Below are positions 1 to 10,654 of a DNA stretch of 64,000 bases, in pieces. Each line of letters begins with the position of its first letter. The first letter of the stretch is position 1. The position numbers and the translations under genes were made by a program. The notes beneath the pieces are model-generated. The model was not told the origin of the DNA and did not search any database. It was given only the letters and a program-made list of their open reading frames with translations. Source of the stretch: Gigantopelta aegis (lineage: Eukaryota > Mollusca > Gastropoda > Neomphalida > Peltospiridae); assembly GCF_016097555.1 (NCBI RefSeq), contig NC_054706.1:42121118-42185117 (forward strand), in the 5' to 3' direction.

Positions 1-259
1 GTTTGACGTCAAATACATTTACATCGACCATTTTCGAGTTACTCGATTAAAAAAAAATCCGATATTAATCACTAATACACACACTACAGAAAGAAACCTG
101 ACAGCACCCACATTCAGCTAAGCTTCGGCAAACTCTGGACAGCAGAATTCTAAGTTCGCCGACCTATATCATGACGTTGCGTCACATTATCGCCCACTCA
201 GCCATTCCATCTTCCAGGGGCCGTCTCAAAACGTCAAGTGCCCGACAATCACAAAAAAA

Positions 260-536
260 AGTATGTTTTGTGTAACGACACCACTGGAGCACATTGATTC
301 ATTAATCATCGTCTATTGGATGTCAAATATTTGGTAATTTTATCATAGTGTTAGAGAGGAAATCCACTACATTTTATCATTAGTAGCAAGTGATCTAGGA
401 AGCACATACCACGGCCTTTGATATACCAGTCGTGGTGCACTGGGTGAAGCGAGAAATAGCACAATGGACCCACCGACGGGGATTGATCCAAGACCGACAA
501 TGCATCAAGTGAGCGCTTTACCACTGGGCTGTGGAC
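260..536 (-). mobile_element. SINE, head 1 with tail B
   Basis: Reading the minus strand: tRNA-like head GCCCAGTGGTAAAGCGCTC (A-box region), GGATCAATCCCC (B-box region), the conserved body (GTGCACCACGACTGGTATAT) and tail B ending CTCCAGTGGTGTCGTTAC. This copy forms part of the left arm of the inverted duplication. Confidence 0.85.
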
Positions 537-570
537 AATCACCAAAGCGACAGAGAGTGGTACACACGCG

Positions 571-613
571 CGTGCACACACACACACACACACACACTCA
601 CACACACACACAC
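571..613. repeat. CA microsatellite
   Basis: A run of CA dinucleotides with one CTCA break, in the spacer of the inverted duplication. Open frames across it are low-complexity and not coding. Confidence 0.9.
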
Positions 614-649
614 TATTACATTCACGTTTTCTCAAGGTATGCCTGCTTG

Positions 650-868
650 GCATGTGTACCACTCTGGCATATCAAAGGTCGTGGTATATGTGCTATCCTG
701 TCTGTGGAATAGTGCATAGACCTATAAAGATCACTTGCTACTAATGATAAAATGTAGTGGGTTTCCTCTCTAACACTGATAAAATTACCAAATATTTGAC
801 ATCCAGTAGCCGATGATTAATGAATTAATGTGCTCTAGTGGTGTCGTTACATAAAACAAACTTTTTTT
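650..868 (+). mobile_element. SINE, 5'-truncated, tail B
   Basis: Starts in the SINE body (GGCATATCAAAGGTCGTGGTA) and runs through GTAGTGGGTTTCCTCTCTAA to the tail GTGCTCTAGTGGTGTCGTTAC. It is the right-arm partner of the minus-strand SINE at 260-536. Confidence 0.85.
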
Positions 869-1120
869 GTGATTGTCGGGCACTTGTCGTTTTGAGACAG
901 CCCCTGGAAGACAGAATGGCTGAGTGGGCGATCATGTGACGCAACATCACGATATAGGTCAGCGAACTTAGAATTCTGCTGTTCAGAGTTTGCCGAAGCT
1001 TAGCTGAATGTGGGTGCTGTCGGGTTTCTTTCTGTAGTGTGTGTATTAGTGATTAATATCTGAATTTTTTTTAATCAAGTAACTCGAAAATGGTCGATGT
1101 AACTGTATTTGACGTCATAC

Positions 1121-1597
1121 ATAGGATTGTTGTGGTATTAGAGCGGAAATCTTTGACAACTTTTTGGTTGTCGTCAATTGCCAAAAAAATACATAGCTTG
1201 GTCTCTGACTGTAATGAGAGCGTATTTATGACCAAATGTCCGTCTAGCTCTCTTACAGTCAGAGTACTCAGACTACCATATCACATACATGTATTGTTCA
1301 CGTCCGTAACTGCGTTATGTTTCCAACTCCGTTCACTTTGTTTTCTTGCACACGATTCGTGCAGTTAACATCCAATTTGTCGTCGTCTGCTTGTGACTTA
1401 TCTGTGAGGTTTTTCTTCACATTTTTGGAACATTTAACAATAAAGTTCAAACAAGTATCTAAATACAAAACTTTACAAACCCCTAAAACCATTAATTTAG
1501 CTAAGTCGTTTTTGTTTATTCCTTAAAATTACTGATATCGGGTCCACATGACTCGTAAAAATTTACTTAAAATGGAGGAAGATGAATTAACATTGGT
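1121..1597. other. no recognisable feature
   Basis: AT-rich sequence next to the inverted duplication. No convincing coding exon, RNA gene or repeat copy was recognised; short open frames here lack family motifs. Confidence 0.5.
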
Positions 1598-3330
1598 TCA
1601 TGTCACATGACCTCACATGTGCTGGATCAACAAGGCCAAAGCATTTAATTTTTATGATTTGTAAGACCCCTTTTGTTAGAATTTGTTTTCAATTATTATA
1701 TTCAATTTGCAAAAGCATGCTACATTTTTGTGCCACTACTGTAGTGAATGGCATTCATAATCCATTCATAACAATTGTATCGTACTGTCATATAAATTCG
1801 AACATGATATGTTTTCGAACTGCTCATTTATATGCGATTTTCCATGTGCATATGGAAGGTGTGATGTCAACAAACATCGCAGATTGACAAGAAGAGGTTG
1901 TGCATTGTTCGGTACAAAAATGTTGCCTATAAAACTTCCTTGTGTAAGTATGGCAATTAATTTATTGAAAAATAATGTTAATGAATCACTGTCCAAGTTT
2001 TGTGTATATACCATCATGTAAATACAAACGTAGCACTTTACTGCATCAGCTATATCTGCACTCGATGTGCCATCTGCTTTGTTTATATCACTATTGAATA
2101 CGTCATTCACTTTAAAGGGAAATAAATCTGATTCTTTTAGAAAAATATGGAAGCCTGTTTAGACCATTTCTTATTAATGTCTGCGAGACTTTACAATATT
2201 CCTTTTCTGAAGGTAAGTGTTCCTTTTTCTTTTTTAAACTACGTCTCGCACTGAAAGATCCAGATACCGTCATTACACCCAAGAAAATCTTTCTAAGGCA
2301 TATTCTGCTGTAATAAACGGTCGCAGACATCCGTAAGACTGCCAAAAGATTTTCAGTCCTAGTTACAACACTGTATGATCACTGTAGAGGGAGATTGACG
2401 TGTCATGTTGCAAATCTGGACCTCAAACCTTTTTATCCAAGGATGAAGAAGCTAAACTTCTTGCTCACATCCAAGACATGGCATACCATACATAAACATT
2501 CTTGTGCTGCTACAGAACATTGTTTATTTACAGAAACTATCACATGTTTGAAAACAAATGATATCCAGACACTATGTCGGAAAAACGTTTCTGTTTCAGC
2601 CATGCAGTATTGTGTTTAACATCTATAATTCCGTCTGTTTTGTGGATTATATTCCAATGTACAGTTAAAAAAGATTATTTAGCTTTTAATTCAGAATTTA
2701 TTACAGAAATTTGCAATATTTGCTTATCTATTCGAAAACATATTTTGGGAGGATAAATAATTCTGAGTGTATAAATTGTGTTAATTAAGAATCAATTCAT
2801 TAATTTTTTATTTTTTTTTACAAACTATTCACTGGTATGAACATAATGCCTTTCAATATTGACATCAAGTGTTAGCGATGGATGTTGGACCAGGACACTT
2901 GACAAATTAAATTTTTGCTTTTAAAAAAATATTAAACAAAGTGTTCGTGAACTGTGCATAGTTAAGAAACATATTTTTTTTCATGTAGTGGCCTTGAAAA
3001 TAGAAAACGAGGAACCGCACATGCATGGTACAATACCTTTTGCAAACGCATGTGCCTGAACGCAGTTAGAAACATAGCACTCTTTCCTGTTTACCGGAGG
3101 GTGTTTCACTTTTATTTACTAGAATGGATTTGTTTTACATCCACATTGTTGATCTTTTACATTAATTGATTGCAATCTATTTTGTTTCACATATTGTAGC
3201 TGAAAATTGTAGAATACTTATTTCCGTAAATATCGTATTCGTTTTTTTGTCGTTAGGTGAACACAGTTTGGGATGTCGATGGTATTGATATTTTATACAA
3301 AATAATTGAATTATGGCAACAGTCCATAAA
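1598..3330. repeat. diverged direct duplication, copy 1
   Basis: Starts ATGTCACATGACCTCACATG. Bases 1598-1780 match 6234-6415, and 2762-3330 match 6424-6955, in the same order and orientation. The intervening 1781-2761 has no counterpart in copy 2. Minus-strand frame 1766-2110 lies mostly in that unmatched part; it is open for 114 residues but no family was recognised. Confidence 0.75.
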
Positions 3331-3578
3331 TCAGAAAAAAATAACGGTAATTTAGAGAACTGATATGTGACATATAATTATATTTTGAATCACATGACGG
3401 GCATATCCCCCAAATATACACAAAATCAAAACGATTTGCCAAGTTTGTGTAACAATTGCATTAAGAACACATGAACATCCTCTGCTAAGTATGGTAAACT
3501 AAAACAAAAAGAAAGAAATTTAAAAATGCTACCTTCAATAAACAATCTCCAAGCTATTATCTAACATTATCCAAATAA
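3331..3578. other. no recognisable feature
   Basis: AT-rich spacer between the direct-duplication copy and the SINE. Nothing coding or repetitive could be supported. Confidence 0.5.
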
Positions 3579-4010
3579 AGGGTGGGACGTAGCCCAGTAG
3601 TAAAGCACTCGCTTGATGCGCAGTTGGTTTGGGATCGATCCCTGTCGGTGGGCCTATTGGGCTATATCTCGTTCTGGCCGGTGCACCACAAATGGTATAT
3701 CAAAGGCTGTGGTATGTGCTATACTGTCTGCAACCCCTAAACTTAAGAAAATGTCCACGGCCAAAAAACATACCTTTGAAAAAACCCTGAATATAGTTCA
3801 AGGCAAAAAAGTGCTGTGGAAAATTAAAAACTCCCAGCATTGCTGATTGCCCACTTGAGCAATTGCAGGGGAATGGTCTGTGGGATGGTGCATGTAAAAT
3901 ATCCCTTCAGGCTTGCTACTAATGGGAAAATATAGCAGGTTTCCTATGTTAAAATTACCAAATGATACCCAGTGATTAATAAATCAATGTGCTCTAGTGG
4001 TGTTGTTAAA
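3579..4010 (+). mobile_element. SINE, head 1 with tail B, split by two insertions
   Basis: Head GTAGCCCAGTAGTAAAGCAC with the B-box-like GGGATCGATCCC, then the usual body. At 3731-3875 a 145-bp insert is flanked by GTCTG (3726-3730 and 3876-3880), suggesting a 5-bp target duplication. The tail is cut at TTAA (4007-4010) by the next element and resumes at 5879 (GAAAACAAACTTTAA), which proves the order of insertion. Confidence 0.85.
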
Positions 4011-4311
4011 GGGACATTCCTGAGTTTGCTGCACTTTTAAACATGTTATCGACTAACAGAGACTTTTTAGCGATTGTAATTACACATCAAGTATATTTTT
4101 TTCTGCTTAAAATATTAGTGGCTGTATATTAAAGGTGTTTCTGACCGTTCTAATATTTGTACTAGGTTAAATTTCAGTTATTTCCTAAAATATAATTTTT
4201 TCGTTACTACAAAATTATTTGAAAACAAAATCCAGTTTGGGCTTCTTACAAATATTAAGACGACCAAAAACACATTAAATATACAGACACTGATATTCTA
4301 AACAAGAACCA

Positions 4312-5783
4312 GGGGACAATATTTCGAAATCTGAGGTAACCGGAAGTCGGTTCACGTGGTTTTTACCTAGGTAACCAATTGTTCGGTTACGTGAATTATA
4401 TTTGCGTAACCTGTGGATTACCTGATCGGTTACCTCAAAGTTACGTTGAAATTATATTTTAAATACATAATTTTTAGGTCAAACATAAAAGTTAAAACAA
4501 AATACAAAAGAAAACGTTTTATAAAACAGTTTTTTATGCTTGCAAATCGAAAGAAGTGACTTGTAGATGTTTCCTTTGTTCTCGTACGATCGTAGCATTG
4601 TAGATTTATTATTATTATTATTCAGCACTTGCCATCGGGATTGCAAAAAGTAATTTTTAGTTGCCCGAATCTAAAAACCACTGTTCTCGGGCACCGTATT
4701 CTAGAACCTCTGTGCAGCTTGCTGAAGTCAACACTATTGTAAAAGGACTTAATATCGGCCCAGTACTGAAACAAAATAGATACATTTGTAGGAAACATGT
4801 CCATTCCCTGGTTTCTCTGAAGAATAATGCAAAACACTCAGTCACTCACTGGTGCATGATTAGACTAATAATTTTTTTTTATATAAATAACAAATAAAGG
4901 CTACCATTTGTCACTGATGATTTGTAAAATTTAGTATACGCCAGATTTAAAAAAAAACCCACCAAAATCCCAAACAACAAATATCCAGTTCCTCTGAACT
5001 ATAAAACCGGCTACTCATTGGTGCATGATTTGATTAATAAAAATAAATCTTATAATAACATGAAAAGAACGACCACAATTTGACACTGATATTTTGAGGT
5101 GGCGATGGTACTTTCACTTTATCGATGGTACTTCTATACTACAGTGACGTTCCAAATGTTTGTTATTTAAAGCTCATTATGCGATGTTAGTATTTTTTTA
5201 GCTTTTGTGACATTTTTGTTTACGTTAAAACCGTGTTCAACCTTTGTAAAATTATAGGCAATCCAATCCGTTGAAGGTGTAGTGCTGTGCTGAAATACAG
5301 ATCTTGAGAAACCGGATCCGTCTGAATGAGAGAGAGTATCAGACTAGGGTATAGTCCAGTGGTCATGGGTTGGTATAGTGGTGCAGACGGGCCCGACTCC
5401 GGAGGATACGAGATGGTATCACTATAAAGCAAAGTAAAGTCTAGAAAAGAGTAGTAGGGGCCGACCCCGCTTCCTATTTCTTCTTAGAGTGGGGCCGTCA
5501 ATCTTCCAGTGCTGCTATGAGCCTTTGGTCGCAAGTTACAACCATTGCAATATACCATTGGCTACTGGTTTGCTGCACATCAAGTATCTAAAAATCAGTC
5601 TAAAACATGTCGGAATACTAGCAGTATGTCTGCATGAATAAACTTACTATAATCGTGAAGTCTGCAAGTTTTAATTTCTGAACGTCTACAGGTCACGACG
5701 TAACCGATTTGCGGTTCGCGTAAATTTAATTTTGCGTAACCGACACGCGAACAGAACGGCGGTTTGCGTGAAATATTGTGCCC
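4312..5783. mobile_element. nested MITE with GGGCACAATATTTC ends and GTAACC motif clusters
   Basis: Ends GGGGACAATATTTC and GAAATATTGTGCCC are inverted repeats. The subterminal 150 bp at each end is dense in GGTTAC/GTAACC motifs on both strands (for example TACCTAGGTAACC). Two other copies with the same ends and clusters lie at 8674-9013 (short) and 44410-45572 (inverted). Minus-strand open frames here (4622-4845, 5595-5858) are not recognisable proteins. Confidence 0.75.
5270..5514 (+). repeat. unclassified 245-bp interspersed repeat, copy 1
   Basis: From GTTGAAGGTGTAGTGCTGTG to GTCAATCTTCCAGTGCTG; a second copy is at 28336-28581 at roughly 90% by eye. It is absent from the MITE copy at 44410-45572, so it was inserted into this MITE, with loss of about 130 bp of neighbouring MITE sequence. 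No tRNA-like head or TIR was found. Confidence 0.75.
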
Positions 5784-5897
5784 TGAGAACATATATTTAA
5801 TATGTAAGTTTAATTGTTGAACTATTTTATTAGTAGGAATCATCTTACAATGCAACAAACTCAGGAATGTCCCTTTAAAGAAAACAAACTTTAACTC

Positions 5898-6233
5898 TTT
5901 GTTTTTTAATCTAAATATGCAATTTCAAATTGAGGATCCCTTAAAACTACAACATAACTATCTACTATATTTGCACTGTTATTGGTGGAGCTCAACCAAG
6001 CTCAACCGATAACTACGAAAGCAACCTAGAACTACCGAGCACACATGCAGAACTACCGAGCACAAGTGCAGAACTACCAAGTGCTTGTTATTAATTACAA
6101 TCAATGCCTCATGATTGCTTTCATAAAGTGTCATAGTGGAGACTTAGAACCTACTTGCTGAAAACAGACAATCACCGGTATAGATACTTTGACATGCTAG
6201 TCACTGAATACAGTCATATATAAACTGATCTCT
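5898..6233. other. no recognisable feature
   Basis: Contains a short local tandem (GCAGAACTACCGAGCACA repeated near 6030-6085). Otherwise no gene or known repeat was recognised. Confidence 0.5.
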
Positions 6234-6955
6234 GATATGTCACATGACCTCACACGTGCCAGATCAACAAGGCGAAATAATAAAATGTTTATAATTTTAA
6301 GCCCCCTGTTGTTACAATTTATTTTCAATTATTATATTCGATTTGCAAAAGGTATGCTACATTTTGGTGCCTCTAGTATAGTGAATAGTAGACATAATCC
6401 ATTCATAACTATTATAAATAAATTTGAGTGTATAAATTGTGTTAATTAAGATTCAATTTATTGGAAAATTGATATTTTACAAACTATTGACTGGTATGAA
6501 CGTAATGAGATCAAGTGTTAGCAATGGGTGTTGGTAAAACATATGTAGGCCGGACTAGAAGGCTTGACAACCTGATTTTTTTTTCTTTAAAAAAAAAAAT
6601 TAAAGTGTTCGTCAGCTGTGCATAGTTAAGAAACATATATTTTATCACGTAGTAGCTTAAAAAATTAAAAATTAAGAACTACATATGCGTGGAATGGTTA
6701 TTTTCCCAAATACATGTGCCTGAATGCAGTTAGAAACTACCACCCTTTCCTGTTTACTATATGATGTTACACTTTTGTTTACTAGAATGGATTCGTTTTA
6801 CATCCATGTTGTTGGGGTTTTTTCATTAACTGATTGGAATATATTTTATTTCATGTACCCTAACTGAAAAATATAGAATTTTCTTTATGTAAGTATCATA
6901 TTCTTGTTTTTGTCATTAGTCGAACGCAGTTTGGAACATTGATGGTATAGGTATA
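6234..6955. repeat. diverged direct duplication, copy 2
   Basis: Second copy of the 1598-3330 unit, same orientation, lacking the central 980 bp of copy 1. Junction near 6416-6424. The two copies bracket the nested SINE/TTAA-element cluster. Confidence 0.75.
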
Positions 6956-7779
6956 AAACATGGCTCTTAAATGTTATTTTGTACCTACATTTGTAGAACT
7001 AGGTGCCATTTGACTCGTAGACAGAAAAGTTAATTTAGAGGGCTGAATAAAATATTTTTTGGCAAAAAAATCAAATGAGTGGTTATATTGTTGTGAATTG
7101 GACATTAAGCTTGTATTGGTTTTGAAAGGCAGCATGAAATGATTATTTTTGCACTTTGGTACAAAATACCAGTATGGAGTGGTTTATTCCAAGTACATGT
7201 ATATTGTGTAACCTATTAATAGAAAGATCGATGTTATATCCTGAACAGAAGTAGAATTAAAGGGCTTCAAAATTAGGGGGAAATTATAAATAAAATAATT
7301 TTAGCAATTTACAAAGTAACTTAGAAGTCTGAAATTTAAGTTCAATATATCTTTCCCATTAATAAGTGAAAATTTATGATGTCATTAATTTGTCCATGGC
7401 AGCCATGTTTTTTGTTACCACACTCCCGCTAACGTTTTTATTAGGCAGGACTTGGAAAAAATCACCATTTCAGCAATTTAAGTTTTGAGATAAACCTTTT
7501 TAAGTGGGAAAACTGTGAAATTCAAAATGGCTGCCATTTATTTCAACCAGATCAAAATCACGGAGTATGGTGAAATTTAAGGGCCAATGTTGCTGTCGTC
7601 TGACTGATGGCAGACTGTCAGTCATGTCATTTCACACGTTTTGAAGAAATTACTGAATTAAAAAACAGCCAAATGAGTGAAAAAATTGTGAAATAATGCT
7701 TTTATACTAGTAGAAATATATGCAATAGTTGATAATCAGATTCTTGTACTAACTACAAATCACCTTTCGTTTTTTCCAG
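6956..7779. other. probable intron or intergenic sequence
   Basis: AT-rich, no long open frame. It ends at the strong acceptor before the micro-exon at 7780. No repeat family was recognised. Confidence 0.45.
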
Positions 7780-7800
7780 GAAGAGAATATCGGGGTCCAG
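7780..7800 (+). CDS. candidate 21-nt micro-exon
   Basis: Twenty-one bases, beginning GAAGAGAATATC, sit between a strong acceptor (pyrimidine run then TTTTTTCCAG) and a strong donor (GTAAGC). The length is a multiple of three and the exon reads EENIGVQ in the frame that fits the next candidate exon. It may belong to the death-domain gene (the phases are compatible) or to another gene. No homology was recognised; the call rests on splice signals alone. Confidence 0.4.
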
Positions 7801-7956
7801 GTAAGCTGAGCATATAAATTAATATAGGCATATTTTAATTTTTATTTGTCGTACATGTGGGGAGAAGAAAAAAAAAGAAGCAGCATAACATCAATTTAAA
7901 TTCACATAGTGTATCATACATTAGTTATTGAGGTTTTGTCAAATTGTTTGATTCAG

Positions 7957-7996
7957 AACCATTTGTTTTTGGGTGAAGATCTTCTCATGGTACTTG
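7957..7996 (+). CDS. candidate 40-nt exon
   Basis: Forty bases between the acceptor TTGTTTGATTCAG and the donor GTAAGT. One frame reads NHLFLGEDLLMVL and ends with one base of a split codon, the phase needed by both the 8540 exon and the 18278 death-domain exon. A second frame is also open. In FADD proteins an acidic linker precedes the death domain, so GEDLL could be that linker, but this is inference. Confidence 0.4.
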
Positions 7997-7999
7997 GTA

Positions 8000-8520
8000 A
8001 GTAAATTATGTACATATACATGTATTTAGACATGGTTTCTGTTAGAGGGTATGGAGGGTAAAGTTACGTGCCTTAAAATTTTGGAAATTATTTAGATAGA
8101 TGATAGTAAGAGAACTGCTGTTGGTCAAAGCACATGGAATGCAGTGTCCAATTTAAACACATTTCAAACCCTTAACCACCTAACCTAGCAGAGGCACTTA
8201 ATTTGTGGTCTTAGGTGTGCAGGAGACCACCCAAAAGTGCTCTAAAAATTACCGAATTGGCAACTGTTGTACTATACCAACTAATTTTGGGGTTTTAAGA
8301 AAGTTTGGGTCCAGTCTATTCCTGGGTAAAATTATCCAGAATACCTGTGGGGGAACATGGTACAAATGACATCATTAATATGATTTTGAAATTTTTACAT
8401 CTAAGTTCCAATAGAATTTTCATTTTCTTTTGTTGTTTGACATTTTAAGCCTTTGAAAAGTTTGACAATGTTATAATACAATTTAAAAACAACATTTATT
8501 ATTAATTTTTGGGTATTAAT
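8000..8520. other. probable intron
   Basis: Lies between the candidate exons 7957-7996 and 8540-8586. A short inverted repeat (GTGGTCTTAGG...GGAGACCAC) occurs near 8204-8231. Nothing else was recognised. Confidence 0.4.
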
Positions 8521-8539
8521 ATTTTTTTAAACAATACAG

Positions 8540-8586
8540 AACGCTTCCAATGTGGTCGTCTCCAGATCAATAATACTGTTTCTTAG
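8540..8586 (+). CDS. candidate short terminal exon
   Basis: After the acceptor TTTTTTTAAACAATACAG, 47 bases read in phase from the 7957-7996 exon as ERFQCGRLQINNTVS and end with TAG at 8584-8586. It could be the true last exon of an upstream gene or an alternative last exon competing with 18278. It lies about 90 bp before the MITE at 8674. Confidence 0.3.
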
Positions 8587-8673
8587 CAATGTGCAATGAA
8601 GTAAGAATTACTAAACTTAAGCCGTAGCAGCTTGTCTGTCTGTAGCTACTACAATGTCTTGGTTACTAATACC

Positions 8674-9013
8674 GGGCACAATATTTCACGAAAATTGTTG
8701 TTCTGTTCGGCTTTTCAAGCGTGTCGATTACAGAACTTTAAAATCACGAGAACCACCAATTGGTTACGTGGTGAACAATTACATTCTAAAATTAAAAGTA
8801 CCATATATCAGTAATGAAAGAGAAAATTAGTTTGTTTTTAAATACATCTGAACCACCAATGTAGCATAGAACCGTAGTGTTTTAGAATTAGGTAGGCCTA
8901 ACTCCTAACTCATCGGTTACAACAACTATATTAACTAAACCGAACAATTGGTTACCTAAGTAAAACTCACGTGAACTTACTTCCGGTTACCTTAGATTTG
9001 AAATATTGTCTCC
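8674..9013. mobile_element. short deletion copy of the GGGCACAATATTTC MITE
   Basis: Begins GGGCACAATATTTCACG and ends GAAATATTGTCTCC, keeping both GTAACC-rich ends (GGTTACGTGG; ACAATTGGTTACC) but only about 340 bp. It is the internal-deletion form of the longer copies at 4312-5783 and 44410-45572. Confidence 0.7.
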
Positions 9014-9190
9014 TGTAATTGGTATTTAGATTTTATTACTTTAGATTAGCCAATTCCATATAACTGAAGTGTTTCTGGTCAACATGTTGTTTGTAATAAG
9101 ACGAAAATAAAAATTTTATATTTAAAGGATAAATGGTAGTTCCATGTTTCAACATCACAGACTCATTTCACTTTATTGTAATTTTATCCA

Positions 9191-9480
9191 AAAAAGTTAG
9201 TTTGTTTTGTTTAACGACACCACTAGAGCACATTGATTTATGAATCATCGGCTATTGGATGTCAAACATTTGGTAATTATGACAGTCTTAGAGACGAAAC
9301 CTGCTACATTTTTTCATTAGTTGCAAGGGATCTTTCATATGCATCATCCCACAGACAAAAAAGCACATATCACAGCCTTTGATCAGTTGTGGTGCACTGG
9401 TTGGAATGAGAAAAAAAAAATCATTTGAATGGATTCATCAATGCAGTTTGATCCCGTAACACAAGCACCTCAGACGAACA
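9191..9480 (-). mobile_element. SINE, head 2 with tail B
   Basis: On the minus strand the body (CAACCAGTGCACCACAACTG) leads to tail B (GTGCTCTAGTGGTGTCGTTA). The head is of a second type, TAGCTCAGTCGG (a perfect Pol III A-box consensus) with a decayed B-box region GGGATCAAACT. Its head runs straight into the 27-bp minisatellite. Confidence 0.85.
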
Positions 9481-9665
9481 CTCAACCGACTGAGCTAAAT
9501 CCTAACGCTCAACCGACTGATCTAAATCCTGACGCTCAACCGACTGATCTAAATCCTGACGCTCAACCGACTGATCTAAATCCTGACGCTCAACCGACTG
9601 ATCTAAATCCTGACGCTCAACCGACTGAGCTAAATCCTGACGCTCAACCGACTGAGCTAAATCCC
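9481..9665. repeat. 27-bp minisatellite made of SINE A-box units
   Basis: Six full 27-bp units plus a partial seventh. On the minus strand each unit contains TTTAGCTCAGTCGGTTGAG or a variant. The first unit and last two keep the A-box TAGCTCAGTCGG; the four middle units have TAGATCAGTCGG. It arose by amplifying the head of the adjacent SINE. Because 27 is a multiple of three, both strands show open periodic frames that are not genes. Confidence 0.9.
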
Positions 9666-9683
9666 TCCCCGTAACTTTATACA

Positions 9684-10015
9684 AGTGTGGCCCAGTGGTG
9701 AAGCACTCGCTTGATGCGCGGTCAGTTTGGGATCGATCGCCGTCAGTGGGCCCATTGGGCTATTTCTCATTCCAGCCAGTGCATCACGACTAGTATATCA
9801 AAGGCTGTGGTATGTACTACCCTGTCTGTGGAATGGTGCATATAAAAGATCCCTTGCTGCTAATCGGAAAGAGTAGCCCATGAAGTGGCGGACATGGGTT
9901 TCCTCTCTCAATATCTGTGTGGTTCTTAACCATATGTCCGACGCCAAATAACCGTAAATAAAATGTGTTGAGTGTGTCGTTAAATAAAACATTTCTATTC
10001 ATTTCTATTCTTTTA
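9684..10015 (+). mobile_element. SINE, head 1 with tail A
   Basis: Complete: head TGGCCCAGTGGTGAAGCACT, B-box region GGGATCGATCGCC, body, then tail A (TAACCATATGTCCGACGCC ... GTGTGTCGTTAAATAAAAC) and a pyrimidine-rich terminal repeat TTTCTATTCA. It points away from the SINE at 9191-9480, so the two Pol III heads are divergent across the minisatellite. Confidence 0.85.
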
Positions 10016-10079
10016 AACACTTCCACACAGGCAATCATATAATATTACCACACACTCGAATACACATGTAATACTATTA

Positions 10080-10479
10080 AGTAGACTATCCCATCTAAAA
10101 TCACAGAACTGACTAATTACGTAGTCCCAAAGAAAATAAATTATTACTTGGTTATTGTGGGTGGTCGTTTTTTCTTGAACGTACCAATAGGCTCAATAGT
10201 ATGCATTTTTTAAAAGCATATTTTCAGATGGACAAATACTATAAAACCATTTCGTTCTGTTAATGTACATTTATATATAATTAGTTAAATAGTTTATTAT
10301 ATTATCTGGACATTTATGTTGATTTACAAGTCAGATTGATGAAAGCGAAGCACCTTGTCGCAAAGCACTGCATTTGTTTCCACTGTGCATACAGGAGTTG
10401 ACAGCAGGTGATGTCACATCCCTTCCAAGTTAGAGTACTGGACACAATGAAAAAGAAACAAAATGGCTGCCCCCAGTTA
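10080..10479 (-). repeat. dispersed repeat with GGGGGCAGCCATTTTG end, copy 1
   Basis: Reverse complement of 22170-22540; both start TAACTGGGGGCAGCCATTTTG on their own strand and end near TCTACTTAAT. The class is unknown; no TIR or coding region is visible. Confidence 0.7.
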
Positions 10480-10654
10480 GCAGGAATATAATCATGGGTT
10501 TTTTCTTCATCAATTCTAAAATTAAACATTTTCCATTTCTTAAACTGCCAGTGTGTGTTGGTGGTCTGGGTATATATATTTCCAACCGATGAGGCTCGTA
10601 TTTGACTTCACTGCCCCTGTAAGGCAGTAATTAACCAGTTATTCGTATGTATCA
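10480..10654. other. no recognisable feature
   Basis: Short spacer; nothing recognised. Confidence 0.5.

Larger units (their letters stand above)
1..1120. repeat. large inverted duplication with SINE in both arms
   Basis: The left arm 1-445 and right arm 655-1120 are near-perfect reverse complements; bases 1-29 pair with 1092-1120, so the arm probably continues outside the window. Each arm contains the 3' half of a SINE (minus strand left, plus strand right) plus about 230 bp of unrelated flank. The spacer holds the SINE head and a CA repeat. Confidence 0.85.
4011..5874. mobile_element. non-autonomous DNA transposon, TTAA target, 19-bp TIRs
   Basis: Perfect 19-bp terminal inverted repeats, AGGGACATTCCTGAGTTTG at 4011-4029 and its complement at 5856-5874, flanked by TTAA on both sides (4007-4010, 5875-5878). 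A TTAA duplication is typical of piggyBac-type elements, but the ends lack the usual CCC start, so the superfamily is not assigned. There is no transposase. It is inserted in a SINE tail and carries two further elements. A fragment of the same left end lies at 15627-15745. Confidence 0.85.

Noticed and set aside
464..719. His/Thr repeat frames
   Set aside because: Translation of the CA repeat inside SINE sequence.
9429..9684. Periodic protein frames on both strands (QPTDLNPDA and LDQSVERQD repeats)
   Set aside because: They are translations of the 27-bp minisatellite; 27 is divisible by three so all frames stay open. No coding evidence.
9684..9760. Genuine tRNA gene
   Set aside because: The A and B box-like sequences belong to a SINE head; no full cloverleaf was apparent and the same head recurs in many copies.
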